A stretch of 64,000 nt of DNA from Zygnema cylindricum (Eukaryota > Streptophyta > Zygnematophyceae > Zygnematales > Zygnemataceae). Below, piece by piece: positions 28,715 through 40,617 of this stretch. Positions within the stretch are counted from its first letter, which is position 1; every line of letters begins with the position of its first letter. The stretch lies in contig JBBHKE010003158.1 of assembly GCA_037447655.1 (NCBI GenBank), forward strand, positions 124,001 to 188,000, given 5' to 3'. The position numbers and the translations under genes were made by a program. The notes beneath the pieces are model-generated. The model had not been told where the DNA came from, did no database searches, and worked only from the letters and a program-made list of their open reading frames with translations.

Positions 28715-31175
28715 AACATATTGTTAGCGAAAACAAGAATTGTTACCTAAACTACACAAACAGTTAGCGATAACAAGAAGTGTCACAGAAATTACACAAA
28801 CTGTTAGCGATAAGAAGAATTGTCACCTAAAAAACACAAATAGTTAGCGATAAAAATAATTGTTACCTAAATTACACAACTTCTAAGCGATAACAAAAAT
28901 TGTTACCTGAATTAAACAAATAGTTAGCGATAACAGAAATTAGTATTTAACTTACACAAACTGTTAGCGCTAACAAGAATGGTTACCGACCTACACAAAC
29001 TGTTAGCGATAACAAGAATTAATACCTAACTTACACAAACTGTTAGCGCTAACTGGAATTGTAACCTAAAGTACACAAATTGTTAGCAAAAACAAGAATG
29101 GTTACCTTAATTACTAAAACAGTTAGCAGTAGCAAGAATTTTTACCTTATATACACAAACTGTTAGCGATAACAGTAATTGTTATCTAACTTACAGAAAC
29201 TCTTAGCGATAACAAGAATTGTTACCTAACTTACAAAAACTCTTACCGATAACAAGATTGGTTACCTAAATTACAAAAACTATTAGCGATAACAGGAAAT
29301 GTTACCTAATTTACACAAACTGTTAGTGATAACAAGAATTGTTACCTAAATTACACAATTTGTTAGCGATAAGAAGAATTGTTACCCAGATTACACAAAA
29401 TATTAGCGATAACAAAAATTGTTACCTAAATTACACAAACAGTTAGCGATAACAAGAATTGTTACCTAAATTACCATGACGATTAGCGATAATAACATGA
29501 ATTGTTACGAGATTACGAACCGATTAAATACGGTGAGTATTATTTTACTCAAGCGGTAGGCTAACAAGAATGGTTACCGAACTTACAAAGCGTTGTGATA
29601 ACAATGATATTATATTACACAAATTGTTGAAGTGCTTGAATTGTTGCCTAAAGTAAATAGCTGTTGCCGTTAAAGTTAGTTACCTAAATTACAAAATCGT
29701 TGGCGATAGCAATTGTTACCCTAACTCACTGGAATTGTTAGTGATAACAAGAATTGTTATTTAACTTACAAAAACAATTAGCGATAATAGGAATTATTAT
29801 CTAACTTACAAACACTGTTAGCGATAACAAGAATTTTTACCTAAATTACAAAAATGTTAGCGGTAACAAGAATTGATACCTAACTTACACAAACTGTTAG
29901 CGATAATAGGAATTATTATCTAACTTACAAATCTGTTAGTGCTAACAAGAATGGTTACCTAACTTACACACACTGTTAGCGATAACAAGAATTGTTACCT
30001 TAATTACACAAATAGTTAGCAATAACAAGAATTGTTACATAAATTACACAAACTCTTAGCGATAATAAGAATTGTTCCCTAAATTAAACAAATAGTTAGC
30101 GATAACAAGAATTGTTACCTAAATTACAAAAATGTTAGCGGTAACAAGAATTGTTACCTAATATACACAAAAAGTTAGCGATAACAATAATTGTTATCTA
30201 ACTTATACAAACTATTAGTGATAACAAGAATTGTTACCTAACTTACACAAACTTTTATCGATAACAAGATTGGTTACCTAATTACAGAAACTGTTACAGC
30301 GATAACAGGAATTGTTACCTAACTTACACAAACAGTTAGCGATAACAAGAATTGTTACCTAAATTACACAATTTGTTAGTGATAACAAGAATTGCTACCT
30401 AAATTACACAAAATGTTAGCGATAACAAGAATTGTTACGAATTACACAAATAGTTAGCGATAACATGAATTGTTATCTAAATTACACAAACTATTTGCAC
30501 TAAGAGGAATTGTTACCTAACTTACGCAAACTCTTAGCGATAACAAAAATTGTTATCTACCTTACACAAACTATTAGCGCAAAAAAAATGGTTACCTAAC
30601 TTACACAAACTATAATCGATAACAAGAATTGTGACCTAACTTACACAATCCGTTAGCGAAAATAAAAATTGATACCTAATTACACAGATTGTTACCGATA
30701 ACAGAAATTGTCTCCTAAATTACACAAACAGTTAGCGATAACAAGAATTTTTACCTATAGTACACAAACTCTTAGCGCTAACAATAATTGTTACCTAACC
30801 AACACAAATTGTAAGCGCTTACAGGAATTGTTATCTAAATTACACAAACTATTAGCGCTAACAAGAATGGGTACCTAACTTACACAATCTGTTAGCGATA
30901 ACAAGAATTGTAATCTAAATTACACAAACTGTTAGCGATAACAAAAATTGTTACCTAAATTACACAAACAATTAGCGATAACAAAACTTGTTATCTAACT
31001 TACACAAACTGTTAGCTCTAACAAGAATGGGTACCTAACTTACACAATCTGTTAGCAATAACAAGAATTGTTACATAAATTACACAAACAGTTAGCGATA
31101 ATAGGAATTGGTACCTAACTTACACAATCTGTTAGCGATAACAAGAATTGTAATCTAAATTACACAAACTTTTAG
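28715..31175 (-). repeat. 40-bp satellite, inverted block
   Basis: About 60 monomers in the reverse sense. A patch at about 29486-29720 is scrambled: partial monomers, extra bases and non-satellite words such as TATTATTTTACTCAAGCGG. The block ends at the N gap. Confidence 0.9.
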
Positions 31176-31185
31176 NNNNNNNNNN
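31176..31185. other. Assembly gap, ten N
   Basis: Run of ten N, probably of unknown true size. It coincides with a change of satellite orientation and the only copies of a second repeat, so the order across it is not secure. Confidence 0.95.
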
Positions 31186-31356
31186 GCTATTGTTCTTAAC
31201 AATGGCTTTAATGTGTTTGCCATTCGCTATTGTTCTTAACATTGGATTTAATGTGTTTGTCAATCACTATTGTCCTTAACAATGGCTTTAATGTGTTTCA
31301 ATCGTTATTGACCTTAACAACGGATTTAATGTTTTTGTCAATCGCTATTGTCCTTT
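31186..31356 (+). repeat. Second 40-bp tandem repeat, unrelated sequence
   Basis: Four copies and a part, starting at 31186, 31226, 31266 (38 bp) and 31304, built on GCTATTGTTCTTAACAATGG followed by a TTTAATGTGTTTGTCAATC part. It shares the 40-bp period with the main satellite but not the sequence. The main satellite resumes at GTTAGCGCTAAC (31357). Confidence 0.88.
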
Positions 31357-34300
31357 GTTAGCGCTAACACTTTGTGTAAGTTGGGTAACAATTTTTGTTA
31401 ATTTTAACAGTTTGTCTAATTTAGGTAACAATTCTTGTTAGCGCTAACAGTTTGTGTAAGTTAAATAACAATTCCTGTTATCGCTAACTGTTTTTGTAAT
31501 TTAGGCAACAATTCCAGTTATTGCTAACTTTGTGTAATTTCGGTAACAATTCCTGTTATCACTAACTGTTTGTGTAATTTAGGTTACAATTCTTGTTATC
31601 GCTTACCGTTTGTGTAATTTCGGTAACAATTCTTGTTATCGTTAACAGTTTGTGTAATTTAGGCAACAATTCTTGTTATCGCTATCGGTTTGTGTAATTT
31701 AGGTAACAATTCTTGTTATCGCTAACTCTTTGTGTAATTTAGGTAACAATTCTTGTTATCGCTAACAGTTTGTGTAATTTCGGTAACAATTCTTGTTATC
31801 GCTAATTGTTTTTGTAATTTAGGTTACAATTCTTGTTAGCGCTAACAACTTGTGTAAGTTAGATAATAATTCCTATTATCGCTAACTATTTGTCTAATTT
31901 AGGTTACAATTCTTGTTATCGCTAGATGTTTGTGTAAATTAGATAAGAAAAACTGTTATCGCTAACAGTTTGTGTAAGTTGGGTAACAATTTTTGTTAAT
32001 TTTAACAGTTTGTCTAATTTAGGTCAGAATTCTTGTAAGTGCTAACAGTTTGTGTAAGTTAAATAACAATTCCTGTTATCGCTAAATGTTTTTGTAATTT
32101 AGGCAACAATTCCAGTTATTGCTAACAGTTTGTGTAATTTCGGTAACAAGTCCTGTTATCACTAAATGTTTCTGTAATTTAGGTTACAATTCTTGTTATC
32201 GCTTACAGTTTGTGTCATTTCGGTAACAATTTTTGTTATCGTTAACAGTTTGTGAAATTGAAGTAACAATACTTGTTATCTCTAACAGTTTGTGTAATTT
32301 AGGTGACAATTTTTATTATCGCTAATAGTTTGTGAAGTTTAGGTAACAATTATTGCTATCGCTAATAGTATGTGTAAGTTCGGTAACCATTGTGGTAAGC
32401 GCTAACAATTTGTGTAAGTTAGATAATAATTCCTATTATTGCTAACAGTTTATGTAATTTCGGTAACAATTGTTGTTATCGCTAACAGTTTGTGTAATTT
32501 AGGTAACAATTCTTGTTATCGCTAACAGTTTTTGTAAATTCAGTAACAACTTTTGTTATCGCTTACAGTGTGTGAAATTAGGAAACAATTCTTGTTATTG
32601 CTAACTGTTTGTGAAATTTAGGCAACAATTGCTGTTATCGCTAATAGTTTGTGTAATTTAGGTAACAATTATTGTTATCGCTAATAGTTTGTGTAAGTTC
32701 GGAAACCATTCTGGTTAGCGCTAACAGTTTGTGTAAGTTAGATAATAATTTATGTTGTCGCTAACAGTTTGCGTAATTTCGGTAACAATTCTTGTTATCG
32801 CAAACAATTTGGGTAATTTAGGTAACAATTCTTATTATTGCTAACAGTGTGTGTAATTTCGGTAACAATTTTTGTTATCGCTAACAGTTTGTGTAATTTA
32901 GGTAACAATTCTTGTTATCGCAAACAGTTTGTGTAATTTCGGTAACAATTCTTGTTATCGCTAACTGTTTGTGTAATTTAGGCAACAATTCTTGTTATCG
33001 CAAGCAGTTTTTGTAATTTCGGTAACAATTCTTGTTATCGCTAACAGTTTGTGTAATTTAGGTAACAATTCTTGTTATCGGTAATTGTTTGTGTAGTTTA
33101 GGTAACAATTCTTGTTATCGCTAACAGTTTGTGTAAGTTAGGTTACCATTCTTGTAACACTAACAGTTTGTGTAAGTTAGATAATAATTCCTTTTTTGCT
33201 AACAGTTTGTGTAAGTTAGGGAACAATTCTTGTTACCGCTAACATTTTGTGTAATTTAGGTAACAATTCTTGTTAGCGTTAAGTATTTGTCTCATTTAGG
33301 TAACAATTCTTGTTATCGCTAACTGTTTGTGTAAGTTGGTAACCATTCTTGTTATCGCTAACAGTTTGTGTAAGTTAAATAACAATTCTCTCTATCGCTA
33401 ACTATTTGTGTAATTTAGTCAACAATCCCTGTTATCGCTAATAGTTTGTGTAATTTGGGTAACAATTCCTGTTATCGCTAACTATTGGTGTAATTTAGGT
33501 AACAATTCTTATAATCGCTAACTGTGTGTGTAATTTCGGTAACAGTTCTTGTTATCGCTAACAGTTTGTGTAATTTAGGTAACGATTCTTAGTATCACAA
33601 AAAGTTTGTGTAATTTTGGTAACAATTCTTGTTATCGCTAACAGTTTGTGTAATTAATTAACAATTCTTTATAAACGGTGTGTATTCTAACAATTGCTAT
33701 CGCGATGCTTGTGTAATTTAGGAAACAATTTTGCTATCGCCAGCTTGTGCTAGGCAACTATTATCATAACGCTAACAATTTGTGTTAGGTAACAATTTTT
33801 AAGCTAATATTTTGTGTAATTTAGTCCAATTCTTATAATCGTACAAGGGTAATTCTAGATAAATTCTTGTTATCCCTAGTAGTTTGTGTAAGTTCAGTAA
33901 CCATTCAGTTTAGCGCTAACAGTTTGTGTAAGTTAGATAATAATTCCAGTTATCGCTAACAGTTTGTGTAATTTCGGTAACAATTCTTCTTATCGCTAAT
34001 TGTTTTTGTAATTTAGGTTACAATTCTTGTTAGCGCTAACAACTTGTGTAAGTTAGATAATAATTCCTGTTATCGCTAACTATTTGTGTAATTTAGTTAC
34101 AATTCTTGTTATCGCTAGATGTTTGTGTAAATTAGATAAGAATTCCTGTTAGCGCTAACAGTTTGTGTAAGTTGGGTAACAATTTTTGTTAATTTTAACA
34201 GTTTGTCTAATTTAGGTAACAATTCTTGTTAGCGCTAACAGTTTGTGTAAGTTAAATAACATTTCCTGTTATCGCTAACTGTTTTTGTAACTTAGGCAAC

Positions 34301-37300
34301 AATTCCAGTAATTGCTAACAGTTTGTGTAATTTCGGTAACAATTCCTGTTATCGCTAACTGTTTCTGTAATTTAGGTAACAATTCTTGTTGTCGCTTACA
34401 GTTTGAGTAATTTCGGTAACAATTCTTGTTATCGTTAACAGTTTGTGTAATTTAAGTAACAATTCTTCTTATCACTAACAGTTTGTGTAATTTAGGTGAC
34501 AATTCTTTTTATCGCTAACAATTTGTGAAGTTTAGGTAACAATTATTGTTATCGCTAATAGTTTGTGTAAGTTCGGTAACCATTGTGGTTAGCCCTAACA
34601 ATTTGTATAAGTTAGATAATAATTCCTGTTATTGCTAACAGTTTAAGTAATTTCGGTAACAATTATTGTTATCGCTAACAGTTTGTGTAATTTAGTAAAC
34701 AATTCTTGTTATCGCTAACTATTTGTGTAATGTAGTTAACAATTCTTGTTATCGCTAACAGTTTGTGTAATTTAGGTAACAGTTCTTGCTATCGCTAACA
34801 GTTTGTGTATTTTCGGTAACAATTCTTGTTATCGCTAAGTATTTGTCTAATTTAGGTAACAAATCTTGCTATCCCTAACAGGTTGTGTAATTTAGGTAAC
34901 AATTCTTGTTATCTGAAACAGTTTGTGTATTTTCGGTAACAATTCTTGTTATCGCTAAGTATTTGTTTAATTTAGGTAACAATTATTGTTGTTGCTAACT
35001 ATTTGTGTAATTTAGGTAACAAATCTTGTTTTGGCTAACAGTTTGTGTAAGTTTGGTAACCATTCTTGTTAGCGCTAACAGTTTGTGTAAGCTAGATAAC
35101 ACTTCCTGTTATCGCTTACACTTTGCGAATGTTAGGTAACAGTTCCTCTTATCGCTAACATTTTGTGTAATTTAGGTAACAATTATTGCTATCGCTAACT
35201 GTTTGTGTAGTTTAGGTAACAATTCTTGTTATCGCTAATTATTTGTCAAATTTAGGTAACAATTTTTGTTATCACTAACAGTTTGTGTAAGGTGGTAACC
35301 CTTTTGTTATCGCTAACAGTTTGTGTAATGTAGGAAACAATTCTTGTTATCATAAGAGTTTGTGTAATTTAGGTAACTAATATTGTTATTGCTAATAGTT
35401 TCTGTAAGTTCATTAACCATTCTGGTTAGCGGTAATAGTTTGTGTAAGTTAGATAGTAATTCCTGTTATTGCTAAAATTTGCGTAATTTTGGTAAAAATT
35501 ATTGTTATCGCTAACAGTTTGTGTAATTTAAGTAACAATTCTTGTTCTGGCTAATAGTATGTGTATTTTCAGTAACAATTTTTGTTATCGCTAATTGTTT
35601 GTGTAATTTAGGTTACAATTTCATGTTATCGCTAATAGATTCTGTAATTTTGGTAACAATTCTTGTTATCGAAAGTATTTGTCTAATTTAGGTAACAATT
35701 CTTGTTATCGCAAACCGTTTGTGTAATTTAGATAACAATTCCAGTTATCGCTAACTGTTTGTGTAATATAGGTAACAACTCTTGTTATCGGTAAAAGTTT
35801 GTGTAAATTAGATAACAATTCCTATTAGCGCTAACAGTTAGTGTAAGTTAGGTAACAATTCCTGTTATTGTTTATAGTTTGTGTAAGTTAGGTAACCATT
35901 ATTGTTACCGCTAACAGTTTGTGTACTTTAGGTAACAATTCTTGTTATCGCTAACTGTTTGTGTAATTTAGGTAACCATTTTTGTAAGCCCTACCAGTTT
36001 GTGTAAGCTAGATAACAATTCTTGTTATCGCTAACAGTTTGCGAAAGGTAGGAAACAATTCCCGTTATTGCTAACACTGTGCGTAAGTTAGGTAACAATT
36101 CCTGTTAGCGCAAACAGTTTGTGTAATTTAGATAACAATTCCTGTTGTCCCTAACTATTTGTGTAATTTAGGTAACAATTCTTGTTATTGCTATAAGTTT
36201 GTTTAAATTAGATAACAACTCTTGTTAGCGCTAATAGTTTCTGTAAGTTAGGTAACCATTATTGTTAGCAATAACAGTTTGTGTAATTTAGGTAACAATT
36301 CGTGTTATCGCTAACTGTTTGTGTAATTTAGGTGACAATTCCTGTTATCGCTAACTTTTTGTGTAGTTTAGGTAACCATTTTTGTTAGCGCTACCAGTTT
36401 GTGTAAGCTAGATAATAATTATTGTTATCGCTAACAGTTTGCGAAAGTTAGGTAACAGTTCCTCTTGGCGCAAACAGTTTGTGTAAGTTAGATAACAATT
36501 CATATTATCGCTAACTGTTTGTGTAATTTATGTAACAATTCTTGTTATCGCTAACAATTTGTGAAATTTAGGTAACAATTCTTGTTATCGCTAACACTTT
36601 GTGTAAGGTGGTAACCATTCTTGTTAAAGCTAACAGTTTGTGTAATTTAGATAACAGTTCGTGTTATCGCTAATTGTTTGTGTAATTTAGGTAACAATTC
36701 TTGTTATCGCTAAATGTTTGTGTAATTTAGGTAACAATTCTTGTTACCGCTAACATTTTGTGTAATTTAGGTATCAATTCTTGTTATCGCTAACTGTTTG
36801 TGTAGTTTATGTAACCATTTTTGTTAGCGCTACCAGTTTGTGTAAGCTAGATAATAATTATTGTTATCGCTAACAATTTGCGAAAGTTAGGTAACAGTTA
36901 CTCTTGGCGCAAAGAGTTTGTGTAAGTTAGATAATAATTCCTGTTATCGCTAACTGTATGTGTTATTTAGGTATCAATTATTGCTATCGCTAACTGTTTG
37001 TGTAATTTAGGTAACAATTCTTGTTATCGCTAACTATTTGTCTAATTTAAGTAACAATTTTCGTTATCACTAACAATTTGTGTAAGTTGGTAACCATTTC
37101 GTTATGGCTAACTGTTTGTGAAATTTAGGTAACATTTCTTGTTATCGCTAACAGTTTGTGTAATGAAAGTAACAATTCTTGTTATCGCTAACAGTTTGTG
37201 TAATTTAGGTAACAATTCTTGTTATCGCTTATAGTTTGTGTAAGTTAGGTACCCATTCTTGTTAGCGCTAATAGTTTGTGTAAGTTAGGTAACAATTCTT

Positions 37301-40119
37301 GTTAGCGCAAAGAGTTTGTGTAATTTAGATAAAAATTCATGTCATCGCTAGCTGTTTGTGTAATTTAGGTAACAATTTTTGTTATCGCTAAAAGTTTGTG
37401 TAAATTAAATAACAATTATTGTTATCGGTAATAGTTTGTGTAATTTAGGCAATAATTCCTGTTATCGCTAATTGTTTGTGTAATTTTGGTAACAATTCTT
37501 GTTATCGCTAATAGTTTGTGTAATTTCGGTAACAATTCTTGTTATCCCTAAGTATTTGTCTTATTTAGGTAAAAATTCTTGTTATCGCAAATCGTTTGTG
37601 TAATTTAGATAACAATTCTTGTTATCGCTAACTGTTTGTGTAAATTAGGTAACAATTCTTGTTATTGCTAAAAGATTGTGTTAATTAGATAACAATTCTT
37701 GTTAGCGCTAACAGTTTGTGTAACTTAGGTAACAATTCCTGTTATCGCTAACAGTTTGTGTAAGTTAGGTAACCATTATTGGTTGCGCTAACAGTTTGTG
37801 TACTTTAGATAACAATACTTGTTATCGCTAACAGTTTGTGTATTTTAGGTAACAATTCTTGTTATCGCTAACTGTTTATGTAATTTAGGTAACAATTCAT
37901 GTTATCGCTTACAATTTGTGTAATTAAAGTATCAATTTATGTTATCGCTAATTGTTTGTGTAATTAAGGTAACAATTCTTGTTAGCGCTAAAGTTTGTCT
38001 AAGTATTTGTCTTATTTAGGTTACAATTCTTGTTATCGCAAATCGTTTGTGTAATTTAGATAACAATTCCTATTATCGCTAACTGTTTTTGTAAATTAGG
38101 TAACAATTCTTGTTATCGATAAAAGATTGTGTTAATTAGATAACAATTCTTGTTAGCGCTAACAGTTTGTGTAACTTAGGTAACAATTCCTGTTATCGCT
38201 AACAGTTTGTGTAAGTTAGGTAGCCATTATTGGTTGCGCTAACAGTTTGTGTACTTTAGGTAACAATTCTTGTTATCCCTAACAATTTGTTTAATTTAGG
38301 TAACAATTCTTGTTATCGCTAACTGTTTGTGTAATTTAGGTAACAATTCATGTTATCGCTTACAATTTGTGTAATTAAAGTATCAATTTATGTTATCGCT
38401 AACTGTTTGTGTAATTAAGGTAACAATTCTTGTTAGCGCTGAAGTTTGTGTAAGCTAGATAACAATTCCTGTTATCCTTAACAATATGCAAAAGTTATGT
38501 TACAGTTCCTCTTGGCGCAAACTGTTTGTGTATGTTAGATAACAAATCCTGTTATCGCTAACTGTTTGTGTAATTTAGGTAACAATTCTTGCTTTCACTA
38601 ACTGTTTGTGTAATTTTGGTAACACTTCTTGTTACCACTAACATTTTGTGTAATTTAGGTATCAATTCTTGTTATCGCTAACTGTTTGTGTAGTTTAGGT
38701 AACCATTTTTGTTAGCGCTACCAGTTTGTGTAAGCTAGATAACAATTATTGTTATCGCTAACAATTTGCGAAAGTTACGTAACAGTTCCTCTTGGCGGAA
38801 AGAGTTTGTGTAAGTTAGTTAATAATTCCTGTTATCGCTAACTGTATGTGTTATTTAGGTATCAATTATTGCTATCGCTAACTGTTTGTGTAATTTAGGT
38901 AACAATTATTGTTATCGCTAACAATTTGCGAAAGTAAGGTAATAGTTCCTCTTGGTGCAAACAGTTTGTGTAAGTTAGATAACAAATCTTGTTATCGCTA
39001 ACTGTTTGTGTAATTTAGGTAACACATCTTGCTATCGCTAACTGTTTGTGTAATTTAGGTAACACTTCTTGTAAGCGCTAATAGTTTGTGTAAGCTAGAT
39101 AACAATTCCTGTTATCGCTAACAGTTTGCCTAAGTTAGGTAACAATTCCTTTTAGCGAAAACTGTTTGTGTAATTTAGGTAACAATTCTTGTTATCGCTA
39201 ACAGTTTGTGTAATTTAGGTAACAATTCTAGTTATCGCTAACTGTTTGTGTAATTTAGGTATTAATTTTTGTTATTGCTAAGTAATTATCTAATTTAGGT
39301 AACAATTATTGTTATCGCTAACAGTTTGTGTAACAATTCCTGTTATCGCTAACAGTTTGCGTAAGTTAGGTAACAACTCATTTTAGCGCAAACACTTTGT
39401 GTAATTTAGATAACAATTCCTGTTATCGCTAACAGTTTGTGTAATTTAGGTAACAATTCTTGTTATCGATAACATTTGTGTAATTTCGGTAACAATTCTT
39501 GTTATCGCTTACACTTTGTGTAATTTATGTAAGAATTTTTGTTATCGCTAACACTTTGTGTAATTGAGGTAACAATTGTTGTTATCGCTAACAATTTGTG
39601 TAATTTCGATAACAATTCCTGCTAGCGTAAATAGTGTGTGTAATTTAGATAACAATTTCTATAATCGCTAACTGTTTAAGTAATTTTGGTAACATTTATT
39701 GTTATCGCTAACAGTTTGTGTAATTTAGGTAACAATTCTTGTTATCGCTAATTGTTTGTGTAATTTAGATAACAATTTTTTATTGTAAGTTTTTGTCTAA
39801 TTTAGGTAACAATTCTTTTTATCGCTAACAGTTTGTATAACAATTCCTGTTATCGCTAACAGTTTGCGTAAGTTAGGTAACAACTCCTCTTAGCGCAAAC
39901 AGTTTGTGTAATTTAGATAACAACTCCTGTTATCGCTAACAGTTTGTGTAATTTAGGTAACAATTCTTGCTATCGATAACATTTGTGTAATTTCGGTAAC
40001 AATTTTTGTTATCGTTTACACTTTGTGTAATTTCAGTAACAATTCTTATTATCGCTAACACTTTGTGTAATTTAGGTAACAATTGTTGTTATCGCTAACA
40101 CTTTGTGTAATTTCGGTAA
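31357..40119 (+). repeat. 40-bp satellite, long forward array
   Basis: About 220 monomers. The monomer has GTTTGTGTAATTTAGG, the palindrome TAACAATTCTTGTTA, and GTTATCGCTAAC or the perfect palindrome GTTAGCGCTAAC. A GTTAATTTTAAC variant recurs at 31400, 31998 and 34191, showing duplicated multimers. A degenerate patch lies at 33655-33850. No gene is visible; short ORFs are shadows of the repeat. Confidence 0.93.
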
Positions 40120-40617
40120 TGTAGAAACTAATGGTTTTATTAGTATTTTCTAGGTCTGTAAAGAAATATAGAAGTCGAGGCAATCTATCTCTAACTTCTC
40201 TCTCTAACTCTCAAACTTGTCGCAGTCACTGAGAAATTGGAGAGGAAGCTAGAGCTATGGCTACCTTGGCTATTCTGAGGTTTACGGGAATTTTATATTA
40301 GGGTTTATTTATTTATTTAAAAGGTATGTGTCGGCGGCAGGATTTGATCCTTGTACCTACCGGCCGGCAGATCGGGAATAGCCGGTAGCCTTAGCCGTTA
40401 AGTCTAGCAGTAGTGTTACGTACTATATAGTTTGATATTTATTTATATATGTATACGTACGATAATTCATTTAACTGAAATGAATTACGGGATACATAGA
40501 TCCAGTAATATATAATGTACGAATTACGGTACGGACAAAAATCAATACCGCGCATTTGTTTCGTAAGTGAAACAAATACCCCGCATGTATTTATTACGGC
40601 TACGATTAAATCCGAAT
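40120..40617 (+). repeat. Partial LTR, family B, in satellite
   Basis: The first half of an LTR starting TGTAGAAACT, matching the start of the LTR at 55058 (minus) through GTATTTTCTAGGTCTG, the CTATGGCT block (40255) and the ACAAATACC/GCATG region. It has an antisense tRNA-like module at 40336-40402. The rest is missing and satellite resumes at about 40618 in a different phase. Confidence 0.82.

Noticed and set aside
28715-31175. CRISPR-like array (regular short repeats)
   Set aside because: The units are contiguous 40-bp monomers without unique spacers, and the context is eukaryotic retrotransposons.
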